Positions 16,220 through 25,006 are shown, numbered from the stretch's first letter. The stretch: 32,134 bases of DNA from an uncultured Bacteroidales bacterium (GCA_934692905.1 CAKUUM010000024.1:1-32134); one strand, 5' to 3'. Numbers and translations are program-made. Notes: generated from the sequence alone by a model not told the origin.

Positions 16220-17905
16220 ATGACCTCAGAAAAAAAGATAATCAATGTCGCCGTAGTCGGCAGTGCGAATAGCGGTAAGAGTGCTGTCGTAGAGGCTCTT
16301 CGGCAGGAGGTAGGATGGACAAGTAAATCACTGGAATTCACCGAGATACACAATTTGGACGAGTTGCACGGGCACCAATATGATGTGGTCCTGCAAGTGG
16401 TGGATTCCACCGACCTCGAAAAGAGCCTGCTGCTCACGCCGCACATCATCGACGAAGAGGAGAAAATTGTGCTCGCCTTCAACCGCTACGACCTTTTATT
16501 GAAAACGGGGCACTCGCTGGATTTGCCGAAGATGCAAGACCTGATGGGCGTGCCGTTGGCACTGGTAAGTGCCAGCAAAGGGCGCGGCATCGGCGAGATT
16601 CTCCACCTTATCGAGCAGACCGATGCGGCTCCGCTGACCACCGACCACCCTGTTTACCACGCGTGGGAGCAGCACGACGAGGACGCCTACGCCGGCTATG
16701 TGCACGGCGTGCTGATGCAGACACTGCTCCACCCCAAGGACGACAAACATTGCACCCGCCTTGAGCGCATAGACAAGATTCTGACCAACAAATGGACGGG
16801 CTTTCCCATCCTGGCGGTGATACTATTTATCGTTTTCGAATGTACGTTTACCTTGGGCGAACCGCTGCAGGACCTGATGCAGCGCGGCATTGACGCGCTC
16901 TACGGCCTCTGCGTGGGCGCATTGCCCGCGGGTTGGCTGAGCAGCCTGCTCGGCGACGGTATCATACAAGGTGTCGGCTCCCTTTTGACGGCGCTGCCCA
17001 ACATCATCATCCTCTTTTTCTTCCTCTCGCTGATGGAGGACACGGGCTACATGGCGCGTGTGGCGTACCTGATGGACGGCATGATGCACCGCCTCGGCTT
17101 GCACGGACGCTCGTTCATCCCCATGCTGATGGGGTTCGACTGCAACGTGCCCGCAATCATGGCGGCAAAGGACATCAAAGACCCCAAAGACCGCACCCTG
17201 ACCATGCTCATGGTGCCGTTTATGTCGTGCTCTGCACGCCTGCCGGTGTACATCCTTTTTATCGACGCTTTCTTCGAGAACTACAAAGCCCTCGTGCTGC
17301 TCTCCCTGTACCTGCTCGGCATCCTCTTGAGTTTCCTGTTCGCATTTATCATGAAGAAAACCAAGTGGTTCCGCAAGCCCGCCGATGATATGGTCAACGA
17401 GTTGCCCGCCTTTCGTATGCCCACATGGAAGAGCATCGGCGGACACATCTGGTACCGCGTGTCGGATTTCCTCAAGAAAATCTCCACCGTCGTCCTGTGC
17501 GCATCGGTGATTATCTGGGCATTGGAGTATTTCCCCGCAGGCGACCTCGACCACATCGAGACCTCATGGCTGGCGGCTATCGGGCAGTTCATTGAGCCTG
17601 TCATGCGCCCGCTGGGCTTCGACTGGAAGATGTCCGTTTGCCTCCTCACGGGTCTGCCTGCCAAGGAGGCGATTGCCGCCACGTTTGCCATTTTGTTTGG
17701 CGGCGACATGTCGGCAACGGCCCTTACGCCCGTCAGCGCCTATGCTTTCCTCGTGTTCACCCTGCTCTATTTCCCCTGCGTGGCAACGATAGCCACTATC
17801 CACCGCGAAGTCAACTGGAAATGGGCGATGTTCACCGTCATCAACTCCCTGACCGTCGCATGGCTGGCTGCCTTCGTGGTCTATCAGGTGGGGAGTCTGC
17901 TATAG
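16220..17905 (+). CDS. feoB: FeoB-type ferrous iron transporter with shortened G domain
   Basis: Imports Fe(II) across the inner membrane. The membrane half is canonical: two gate regions (MEDTGYMARVAYLMD, GFDCNVPAIMA, then FMSCSARLPVY), a nucleoside-recognition-like segment and CLLTGLPAKEAIAATFAIL near the C-terminus. The N-terminal G domain is unusual. G1 (GSANSGKS, 14-21), G4 (NRYD, 88-91) and G5 (SAS, 117-119) are visible, but G1 to G4 spans only ~67 residues, about 35 fewer than in E. coli FeoB, and the G2 Thr and G3 DxxG are missing. Total length 561 is short for FeoB. I chose ATG 16220 because the promoter ends at 16190; the frame is open to 16028 but that part is antisense-like. No FeoA is present. 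The Cys-rich peptide and TonB receptor follow in the same operon. Confidence 0.88.
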   Translation: MTSEKKIINVAVVGSANSGKSAVVEALRQEVGWTSKSLEFTEIHNLDELHGHQYDVVLQVVDSTDLEKSLLLTPHIIDEEEKIVLAFNRYDLLLKTGHSLDLPKMQDLMGVPLALVSASKGRGIGEILHLIEQTDAAPLTTDHPVYHAWEQHDEDAYAGYVHGVLMQTLLHPKDDKHCTRLERIDKILTNKWTGFPILAVILFIVFECTFTLGEPLQDLMQRGIDALYGLCVGALPAGWLSSLLGDGIIQGVGSLLTALPNIIILFFFLSLMEDTGYMARVAYLMDGMMHRLGLHGRSFIPMLMGFDCNVPAIMAAKDIKDPKDRTLTMLMVPFMSCSARLPVYILFIDAFFENYKALVLLSLYLLGILLSFLFAFIMKKTKWFRKPADDMVNELPAFRMPTWKSIGGHIWYRVSDFLKKISTVVLCASVIIWALEYFPAGDLDHIETSWLAAIGQFIEPVMRPLGFDWKMSVCLLTGLPAKEAIAATFAILFGGDMSATALTPVSAYAFLVFTLLYFPCVATIATIHREVNWKWAMFTVINSLTVAWLAAFVVYQVGSLL

Positions 17906-17949
17906 AGGATGTCCCGTCCGAACGGCACACTTTTTGCAGAAGTCATTGT

Positions 17950-18105
17950 ATGTGGCAGGAAGTAGTTGTTATAGTATTGATATTGTGCGCCATAGCGGGT
18001 GTATGGTGGTCTGTGCACAAGCAGCGCCACCAACCCTGCGAGGGCGATGGCGGGTGCCGGGATTGCCCTCTGGCGGGCAATTGCCAGAAGAAACGGCAGC
18101 AATGA
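17950..18105 (+). CDS. FeoB-associated Cys-rich membrane peptide
   Basis: A 51-residue peptide (start MWQEVVVIVLILCAI) with one N-terminal membrane helix and a cytoplasmic tail CEGDGGCRDCPLAGNC, the C-x5-C-x2-C-x5-C pattern of the small FeoB-associated family. It lies 44 bp after feoB and 33 bp before the TonB receptor. It is thought to assist FeoB, perhaps as a metal-handling partner in genomes where FeoA or FeoC is absent; that role is inferred from the family. The frame is open far upstream, but only the ATG at 17950 gives family-like sequence. Confidence 0.85.
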   Translation: MWQEVVVIVLILCAIAGVWWSVHKQRHQPCEGDGGCRDCPLAGNCQKKRQQ

Positions 18106-18138
18106 GGCGCATATCTGCCCCACTCTAATCAACGGTTT

Positions 18139-20439
18139 ATGAAGAGATTTTCATTTATTCTGCTCCTATTTATAATATGTACGTGCGCGCACGCGCGCGT
18201 AGAGGGTGTGGTGCTGGACGACCAGGGCGAAGTGCTCGTGGGCGTCAATGTCTATTGGGCGAACACCACACACGGCACCACCACCGATGCCGACGGACAT
18301 TTTACCATCGACAACGACCACTCTACCCGCATGCTCGTGGCATCGTACATGGGTTTTCACAACGACACGACCGAGGTCCTCGGGCACGAACCGCTGACCA
18401 TTGTCCTTGTTAACGACCTCGTACTGAGCGAAGTAACCATCACCGAACGCCAGATGACGGTCCTGCGCAGCCGGCTCTCGGCTTTTGACACACAGTCGCT
18501 CGGGACGGGCGAACTCTTCAAGGCGGCGTGCTGCAACCTGAGCGAGGCATTTGAGACGAACCCCTCTGTAGATGTCGCCTATGCGGACGCTGCCACGGGC
18601 GCAAAGCAGATACGCTTGCTGGGCCTCAGCGGCACCTACGTGCAACTGCTCACCGAAAACACCCCCGCCGTGCGCGGCTTGGCGCAGCAGTTCGGGCTTG
18701 CCTACATCCCGGGTACGTGGATGCAGTCGGTGCAGGTCAGCAAAGGGGCGTCATCGGTTATCAATGGTTATGAGGCGGTTACGGGGCAAATCAACGTGGA
18801 ATACCTCAAGCCGCAGAGCCAGAAACCGGTGTCTGTCAACGCCATGCTCAACACCGAGTTGCACCCCGAAGTCAATGTGGAAGGCGGCTGGCATATCCCC
18901 CTCCGCGACCCGAAACGCACTTTGGCTACGGGGCTGATGGCGCACTACGAGCAGGGCTTCCTCTCCATGGACGACAATCACGACGGGTTCGCCGATATGC
19001 CCAGGAGCCAAAATGCGAATATCGCCAACCGCTGGTACTACAAGCAGGACGGCTACATCTTGCAGGCGCTGGTGCGCGGGCTCTACGACCACCGTCTGGG
19101 CGGCCAGTCCGCTATGCACAGCCATATCGAATCGCCGTATCTGATTGACCTGCAGGCATATCGCATTGACGGATGGATGAAAAACGGCATCATCTTCGAC
19201 CCCGTACACGGCACCTCGCTCGGCATCATCACCGCCGCTTCCTACCACAACCAGCAGAACCTCTACGGCGCACGCCGGTGGGATGCCGCCCAGACCAACG
19301 CCTACCTGAACACCATCTTCGAGAGAAACTGGCAGCAGACCACGGACAACGCCTCCAACGCCCACAAACTTTCCACGGGATTCTCGCTCAACTACGACAA
19401 ATACGATGAGACCCTCATGGACTCCGTCTCGAGTGCAGCCCCGATGGATTTCGGGCGGCAGGAACTGACACCGGGCATGTTTGCCGAGTACTCGCTCACC
19501 GTGGGCGAGCAGTTGTCGTTGATTGCCGGCATGCGTGCCGACTACTCCACCCGCTACGGCTTCTTCTTCACACCGCGCCTGAACATGCGCTACACGCCTT
19601 GGCACTGGTGGGCAATCCGTGCCTCGGCGGGGATGGGCTATCGCTCGCCCGCTCTCCTTGCCGACCATGCGGCGATGCTGCCTTCGCACAGACGGTTGGA
19701 TTTCTCTGTGGGCAACGGGCAGCCGCAACAGGAGCAGGCGGTGAATACTGGCGTCAGCACCACGTTCTATATCCCGATAGCAGGGCGCGAATTGCAACTG
19801 ACGGCGGATTACTACTACACTCGCTTCCTCAATTGCGTCGTGGCGGACTACGACCGCTCCACGCACGCCGTATATCTCTACAATCTGCGCGACATCAGCG
19901 GGCAGTCGTTTGCACACAACGCACAAATCGAAGCCTCCATGGAGATTCTGCGCGGTTGGACGATGACCGCCACATTCCGCTACACCGATGTGCGGGAAAG
20001 TGCCTTTGGCAGCGACGGCAATGTGCATCTGCGCCGCAAACCGCTTGTCAATCAGTTCAAAGCCCTCCTGACCACCGGTTACCAAACGCCCCTCAAGACG
20101 TGGCAGTTCGATGTCACCGCGCAGTTCAACGGAGGCGGTCGCATGCCCGACGGGTTCAACGACTATTTCCTCCGTACGCTCGGCTCGCGTCAATACGAAG
20201 AGCGCAACGGCGACCTCTACTACAAATGGTATCCGCAACTTATGGCGCAGATTACCAAGTATTTCCGCACATGGAGCATCTATCTCGGGGCGGAGAATAT
20301 GACCAATTTCCGTCAGGACTCTCCTGTCCTCGGAGCGGACGCCCCCTTCGCCAAGGGGTTCGATGCCTCTATGACGTGGGCTCCCACCACGGGCTGGAAG
20401 ATATACGCGGGTTTCCGCTGGAGTTTGGACAACGACTAA
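18139..20439 (+). CDS. TonB-dependent receptor, iron/metal cluster
   Basis: A 766-residue outer-membrane transporter. Signal peptide (MKRFSFILLLFIICTCAHA), carboxypeptidase-regulatory-like domain (about 20-95, VEGVVLDDQGEVLVGVNVY), plug (about 100-225, with IRLLGLSGTYVQLLTE, VQVSKGASSVINGYEAVTGQINVEY) and a barrel ending in YAGFRWSLDND. The end is polar rather than the usual terminal Phe/Trp. The operon position behind feoB and the Cys-rich peptide suggests it brings an iron or other metal complex over the outer membrane to feed FeoB. The substrate could equally be another metal chelate or haem; no diagnostic motif is visible. Confidence 0.9.
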   Translation: MKRFSFILLLFIICTCAHARVEGVVLDDQGEVLVGVNVYWANTTHGTTTDADGHFTIDNDHSTRMLVASYMGFHNDTTEVLGHEPLTIVLVNDLVLSEVTITERQMTVLRSRLSAFDTQSLGTGELFKAACCNLSEAFETNPSVDVAYADAATGAKQIRLLGLSGTYVQLLTENTPAVRGLAQQFGLAYIPGTWMQSVQVSKGASSVINGYEAVTGQINVEYLKPQSQKPVSVNAMLNTELHPEVNVEGGWHIPLRDPKRTLATGLMAHYEQGFLSMDDNHDGFADMPRSQNANIANRWYYKQDGYILQALVRGLYDHRLGGQSAMHSHIESPYLIDLQAYRIDGWMKNGIIFDPVHGTSLGIITAASYHNQQNLYGARRWDAAQTNAYLNTIFERNWQQTTDNASNAHKLSTGFSLNYDKYDETLMDSVSSAAPMDFGRQELTPGMFAEYSLTVGEQLSLIAGMRADYSTRYGFFFTPRLNMRYTPWHWWAIRASAGMGYRSPALLADHAAMLPSHRRLDFSVGNGQPQQEQAVNTGVSTTFYIPIAGRELQLTADYYYTRFLNCVVADYDRSTHAVYLYNLRDISGQSFAHNAQIEASMEILRGWTMTATFRYTDVRESAFGSDGNVHLRRKPLVNQFKALLTTGYQTPLKTWQFDVTAQFNGGGRMPDGFNDYFLRTLGSRQYEERNGDLYYKWYPQLMAQITKYFRTWSIYLGAENMTNFRQDSPVLGADAPFAKGFDASMTWAPTTGWKIYAGFRWSLDND

Positions 20440-20489
20440 AAAGCGCCCCCTTTCCCGCAAACCGCACATTGCGCACTAACTAATTAGCC

Positions 20490-20545
20490 ATTAACTACTA
20501 ACCATTAACTATTAACTCCTAACTATTAACTTCTAACTCTTACTT
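20490..20545. repeat. 7-bp tandem repeat (attaact type), 8 units
   Basis: Units attaact, actaacc, attaact, attaact, cctaact, attaact, tctaact, cttactt run without gaps. The 20440-20972 region has no gene; it holds this tract, a hairpin, an 11-bp repeat, GC-rich palindromes and the next promoter, in that order. Confidence 0.8.
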
Positions 20546-20551
20546 ATTACT

Positions 20552-20584
20552 ACACTTATCTCGAGTAAATCTCGGGGTAAGTGT
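20552..20584 (+). terminator. Stem-loop after the TonB receptor (probable terminator)
   Basis: A 14-bp stem (acacttatctcgag / ctcggggtaagtgt with two G-U pairs) and a 5-nt loop lie 112 bp after the receptor stop. No U-tract follows, so termination may be weak or the hairpin may instead protect the 3' end. Confidence 0.55.
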
Positions 20585-20589
20585 ATGAG

Positions 20590-20633
20590 ATTAGTATGTG
20601 GTTAGTATGTGATTAGTATGTGATTAGTATGTG
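20590..20633. repeat. 11-bp tandem repeat (attagtatgtg), 4 units
   Basis: Three exact copies of attagtatgtg and one gttagtatgtg, in uninterrupted 11-bp steps. Confidence 0.88.
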
Positions 20634-20662
20634 ATTCCGCTGACCTTGTCGCGACCTTGTGC

Positions 20663-20766
20663 CGGGGACGCGGACGCCTGCGGGGTCCCCGTAAGCCCGT
20701 GGGCGCAACGGGGTGCTCTCTCGTCCGCGGTTTGTGGTTTATAGGGACGACGCGTCCCGCGTCGTC
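20663..20766. repeat. GC-rich palindromic element
   Basis: Two nested inverted repeats stand out from AT-rich flanks: cggggac/gtccccg (20663-20669 and 20685-20691) and gacgacgcg/cgcgtcgtc (20746-20754 and 20758-20766, 3-nt loop). It looks like an interspersed palindromic unit rather than coding DNA. Confidence 0.6.
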
Positions 20767-20813
20767 AGAGTAACGCCAGAGTAATGAGTTATGGGGGAGT
20801 ATTTTTTCTTTTC

Positions 20814-20856
20814 TGCAAATAAGCCTTGCTTATTTGCATTTCTTTTTGTAACTTTG
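20814..20856 (+). promoter_or_regulatory. Promoter with overlapping inverted repeat, upstream of the giant secreted protein
   Basis: TTG at 20826-20828, a 20-nt spacer and TAACTTTG at 20849-20856. A perfect 10-bp inverted repeat (tgcaaataag at 20814-20823, cttatttgca at 20829-20838, 5-nt loop) contains the TTG in its loop, so a dimeric regulator could occlude the promoter. Confidence 0.72.
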
Positions 20857-20972
20857 TGGGCTTTTTAGATAATGCAGTGATAACACGGACAGGGCTACAC
20901 ATATTCCCTATTAGTAAACACATCACGCTTATTTGAATAACAATCGGACAACAATATATAAATAATACCTAT

Positions 20973-23900
20973 ATGAAAAGGATTACTTTTTGTGTAATGA
21001 CATGTATGCTCCTCATGCTCGGGGGCATAACGGCGAATGGTTACGCCCAAACCATTACGTGGATGGTCAATGGCTCTGTTCACACCACCACGACATCGAC
21101 CACAGGTACCGTAGGCACTCTGCCGACAAACCCGACTTCTTTCAATGCCAACTACCCCTATTTTGAGGGCTGGTTCACCACACCGGCCGCTATGGACGGC
21201 GCACCCGATGAAGCAGCCCCTGCCACGAAGGTCACTGCCACCACCGCTGTTACGGGCGATGCTACTTTCTATGCCGTCTTCACCAATGCCATCGACGGCA
21301 TTGCCCTCCTGAAAGCCACCTCTATCAGCAACGGCGACATCATCTACCTCGCCACGTCGGACAATGCGGAAGGGCTAGGTGTTACAGGCGCAGGCTATTA
21401 TGTGAACTCCTATCAGGCATTCCGCGACAAACGACCGCACACGCAGTGGATTCCATTTGTTGTCAATGGCACCGCCGATAGTTTCACCCTTGTAAATACA
21501 GAGAAAGGTGGTATTGCGATGACCTCCAAGTCATTCACATTAGGCACCACCCCCTATTCGCAATTTACATTCAACAAGGATGGCTATTTTGTTTCGCAGG
21601 ATAACCTTTGCTTGATGTTGAGAGGTTCCTCTGCATATGGCTACTCCACCACTTATATAGGCTGGTCGGATAGTCACCTGTTCTATATGTACAAGCGTAC
21701 CACTCCGGGGTATGTGTCATCTTCCTGCTCTGATGGCATTACCGTTACACTGACATCTGCAGAAGAGAATATAAATCTCGGCGCAGACGGCAAAGCTACT
21801 ACCACCATTACTTGCACCAAAACGGGGGGCACGGGCAATGGCAATTGGAGTTACGAAGTATCGCCTTCCACAGGCACCTTCGATGGCACCACTTTCACCG
21901 CTACTGCAGCAGGCACATACACCGTTTATGCCACATATAGAGAGAACTGCGACAATGTAGGCAAAACCGCCATCACCGTTACCGCCACACCTACCCTCTA
22001 TTTCACAGAGGCGCCTGCCAACCCCGTTATATTCCCCACCGTAGAATGTGGCGAGAGTACTGCCTTGAGCGACAAAAAGGCTGTATCTGTACAGGGATAT
22101 AACTTAACGGGGGGGGTAGTAGCCTCAGTATCAACTGGTTACAAAATAGCACTATCCGCAGATGCCGCCTTGTCTGACTATGCGCAATCGGTAACGCTCC
22201 CCACAGATGGCGGCAAAATCAACGCAGCCAACACCACTATTTATATCATTGCCTGCCCGCCGCAAAACAGTACCGCACCCACTACGGGTACCCTGACTAT
22301 CACCGCTGCAGGAGGCAACACAATCACAGCCAATCTCTCTACACCCGACATCACCTGCTCAGGCTACACCCTGAGTATCAACAACAATGGTGCCGTTACT
22401 ACCGTGGATACATACTGCGCAGGTGCTTCTGTACCACAACCGCAGACTCCCGCACGGATTGAGGACTGCCCGTACACTTTTGATGGTTGGTCCACCACTC
22501 CTGTCACAAGCGGCAGCAGCACTTACAACAAGATTGATTTCTCCACCTACACCATGCCCAAGGGCAACACCACTATCTATGCCGTATATAGTCAAACAGA
22601 TGGCAGTCTGATAGAAGGTGCTGACACTATCGTTGCAGCCACAGGATGGACATCGGATGGCTATACAGCCATTAACAAAAAGACATCCACTACATGGACA
22701 TGGAAAAGAAAATCATCCTCTGACGGCTATATTCTCGTAGGAGCAGGTTGTAAAAACATGCTTCTCACAAGAAATCACACCATGTCTGTAACCTCTAATG
22801 ATAAATACACCATCTCCTCTATTTATGTGGTTATGACCCACGATGGTTACGAGCAATACTTTGCAAACAATGGTTTGACAGGTGCGAACTCCACTACAAC
22901 GACTGATAAAAACTATATACTCACACTACAAGATAATTCCACCTCTATTGTTATCAGCCAATCATACCGATGCAGTGTGGATAGTTTCATTGTCCACTAC
23001 CAGACAGGCTCCGTCACCACTACCTACTACTCCACCCTCAACTGCGGTTACACACAGAAAGTGGTCACCGCCGACGAAACGATGAATAATTTCATCGACC
23101 AGAATATGGACGTCATTGTCAAGGAAGGCGCTAATCTCACCATCACGGGCACATCGCAACTGCACAACCTCACCATTGAGGGGGGTGCCGCTGTAGCCCT
23201 GCAGGACAATGCCGCCCTCACGGTATCGGGCATGTACCTCGCAGGCGGTTGGACCACTGTCGCAGGCGCAGAGACCTACGATATGCCGAGTATCTATATG
23301 GAGGACGGCAGCACCCTTGCCACAGACAAAGACTCTGTCTATCTCGACCTGACTATCGACAAACGCAACTACTATCCGTTTGCCGTACCTTTCGATGCCA
23401 AAGTCAGCGACATCCGCTACGCAGATGCAGAGTTGGCTCAGGCTGCCACCTACGGCAAGCACTTCATTGTCAAGACGTACGACGGTGCCACGCGCGCCAC
23501 TACCCCGGGGGCTGACAACACATGGGCTGCTGTCTCTACTGACGAGACCCTCACCACGGGCACGGGCTACATCATCACGGCGGTGCCTCACAAAGACAGC
23601 ACGCACACCGTCATACGCATACCGATGGCATTCCGCAACGGCAGCACTCCGCGCAACACCGTGACCGTAACGGCTTATGACAACAGCGGCAAGGCGGACA
23701 AGCACAATATCGGCTGGAACTACATTGCCAACCCTTATATGACCACATTCCATGCCGCACAACTGACGGGCATGGACACGCTCCGATACGCACAGGTGCC
23801 CCTGTATGACTTCTCTGATTACAAGGCAGTTCTGCTCCGTGAGACCACCTTGCGTCCCGAATGGGGATTCTTCGTGCAGGTAGGCGAGTCGGGTACACTC

Positions 23901-24512
23901 AACTTTGCCGCAGAAGGACAGAGACTCAATGCGCCCATGCTTGGCAACGCAGAAGACATCACCACCTACGTCAGCATTTACCTCAACAACGGGTCTTCTT
24001 CTCTCGCCGACCGCTTCGGCTTGGTCATCAACGACCGCTACACCACGGATTATGAGATAGGTGCTGACCTCGAGCGTATGTTCGGTAACGCCTACACGCT
24101 GGCAACCTACAGCGTGATGAATGGCGTGCAGTTGGCATACAACGCCCTGCCGTCAGACGAAGCCCAAAAGGAGATTGCTGTTGGTTTCCGTGCTCCCGAA
24201 GCAGGCAACTACACCTTTACCCTTGACCCCGAGCAAGACACGGTAGGCATCCGCAGTATCGAATTGTACGACCGCGAGGCGGACATCACCACCAATCTGC
24301 TGCTGGCGGACTATACTTTCAGCGTTTCCGGGCCTACCCAATCCGACACCCGCTTCAGACTGCGCGTGGTCCTCAACCGCAACGTGCCGTCCGAGGTGGA
24401 GAATGTAGCCATACCTGCCAACGGAACGGGCAAGACCATTCGCAACGGGCACCTGTATATCACCCACGACGGCAAGGTATTTGACACCACTGGCAAAGTG
24501 GTAAGCAGATAG
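20973..24512 (+). CDS. Giant secreted protein with InlB-like (Listeria-Bacteroides) repeats
   Basis: 1179 residues with a signal peptide (MKRITFCVMTCMLLMLGG, cleaved near AQT). Two InlB B-repeat-like modules lie at about 27-105 (ending GDATFYAVF) and 465-540 (ending NTTIYAVYS), each with the FEGW/FDGW strand typical of the family. Between and after them are beta-rich Thr/Ser-heavy segments with an Ig-like stretch (about 255-345). Residues about 680-1130 are another beta-rich region (NLTITGTSQLHNLTIEGGAAVAL). The last 28 residues (KTIRNGHLYITHDG, then FDTTGKVVSR) match the C-terminal motif of the protein at 5262. A G8 tract at 22109-22116 lies in codons ~379-382. Probably a surface or released adhesin-like protein. 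A small membrane protein follows 32 bp later. Confidence 0.82.
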   Translation: MKRITFCVMTCMLLMLGGITANGYAQTITWMVNGSVHTTTTSTTGTVGTLPTNPTSFNANYPYFEGWFTTPAAMDGAPDEAAPATKVTATTAVTGDATFYAVFTNAIDGIALLKATSISNGDIIYLATSDNAEGLGVTGAGYYVNSYQAFRDKRPHTQWIPFVVNGTADSFTLVNTEKGGIAMTSKSFTLGTTPYSQFTFNKDGYFVSQDNLCLMLRGSSAYGYSTTYIGWSDSHLFYMYKRTTPGYVSSSCSDGITVTLTSAEENINLGADGKATTTITCTKTGGTGNGNWSYEVSPSTGTFDGTTFTATAAGTYTVYATYRENCDNVGKTAITVTATPTLYFTEAPANPVIFPTVECGESTALSDKKAVSVQGYNLTGGVVASVSTGYKIALSADAALSDYAQSVTLPTDGGKINAANTTIYIIACPPQNSTAPTTGTLTITAAGGNTITANLSTPDITCSGYTLSINNNGAVTTVDTYCAGASVPQPQTPARIEDCPYTFDGWSTTPVTSGSSTYNKIDFSTYTMPKGNTTIYAVYSQTDGSLIEGADTIVAATGWTSDGYTAINKKTSTTWTWKRKSSSDGYILVGAGCKNMLLTRNHTMSVTSNDKYTISSIYVVMTHDGYEQYFANNGLTGANSTTTTDKNYILTLQDNSTSIVISQSYRCSVDSFIVHYQTGSVTTTYYSTLNCGYTQKVVTADETMNNFIDQNMDVIVKEGANLTITGTSQLHNLTIEGGAAVALQDNAALTVSGMYLAGGWTTVAGAETYDMPSIYMEDGSTLATDKDSVYLDLTIDKRNYYPFAVPFDAKVSDIRYADAELAQAATYGKHFIVKTYDGATRATTPGADNTWAAVSTDETLTTGTGYIITAVPHKDSTHTVIRIPMAFRNGSTPRNTVTVTAYDNSGKADKHNIGWNYIANPYMTTFHAAQLTGMDTLRYAQVPLYDFSDYKAVLLRETTLRPEWGFFVQVGESGTLNFAAEGQRLNAPMLGNAEDITTYVSIYLNNGSSSLADRFGLVINDRYTTDYEIGADLERMFGNAYTLATYSVMNGVQLAYNALPSDEAQKEIAVGFRAPEAGNYTFTLDPEQDTVGIRSIELYDREADITTNLLLADYTFSVSGPTQSDTRFRLRVVLNRNVPSEVENVAIPANGTGKTIRNGHLYITHDGKVFDTTGKVVSR

Positions 24513-24544
24513 GCGGCATACATACAATCAACAGACATATACAG

Positions 24545-24913
24545 ATGGTTCTAACGAGATACATTACCGCGTTGATACTCATACTCCTGTGCGGCTCCAC
24601 AGCCGCACAGGAGTACCAGTGGACGCCCGAGCAGGCCAATAGGGCGCTGGAGCAGGCATTGGTGACGCCGATGCCCGCCCTTGAGAGCGGGACATACACC
24701 ACCTACGACGCCATCCCGCTCACGAACAGCCCCGTTGGCGGACGCCGCAACGCCAATACCGACGACCCGTTTGGAGGGGAGGATATTGGTGATGTCACCA
24801 ACCCGAAAGACCCGGGTTCACTGCCTTTGGGCGATGTGCCGGTGTGGTTTATGCTGCTCCTGTCGGGGCTCTATGTCCTTGTTGTGAGAAAGAGAGGGAT
24901 TAGGAGAGATTAG
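24545..24913 (+). CDS. Small exported protein with C-terminal anchor (PxGD...TM...basic)
   Basis: 122 residues: a signal peptide (MVLTRYITALILILLCGSTAA), a short Pro/Gly/Asn-rich soluble part, and a C-terminal tripartite tail of LPLGDVP, a hydrophobic helix (VWFMLLLSGLYVLVV) and a basic end (RKRGIRRD). This layout recalls sorting tails of the PEP-CTERM/LPXTG type, and similar PxGD tails recur in Bacteroidales proteins as far as I recall. It lies 32 bp after the giant secreted protein and before a shared terminator, so the two are probably co-transcribed. I do not recognise a functional family; it may retain or anchor the large partner. Confidence 0.7.
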   Translation: MVLTRYITALILILLCGSTAAQEYQWTPEQANRALEQALVTPMPALESGTYTTYDAIPLTNSPVGGRRNANTDDPFGGEDIGDVTNPKDPGSLPLGDVPVWFMLLLSGLYVLVVRKRGIRRD

Positions 24914-24947
24914 GGATTAGAGTACAGAGTATAGAGAAGAGTAAACG

Positions 24948-24984
24948 ATACGGGGTTGCTTGAATAAATCAGGCAACCCCGTAT
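24948..24984. terminator. Bidirectional intrinsic terminator
   Basis: A 12-bp stem (atacggggttgc / gcaaccccgtat), 13-nt loop, followed by tgtttgttacttttc. It lies between the convergent small exported protein gene and rng. Confidence 0.85.
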
Positions 24985-25006
24985 TGTTTGTTACTTTTCT
25001 CTTACA

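Noticed and set aside
16823..17554. His/Gln-rich 243-codon minus-strand frame over feoB
   Set aside because: Antisense shadow of the FeoB membrane domain with no homology pattern.
18751..20469. 572-codon minus-strand frame over the TonB receptor
   Set aside because: The plus-strand receptor has signal peptide, plug and barrel; the antisense frame is open because of codon bias at high GC.
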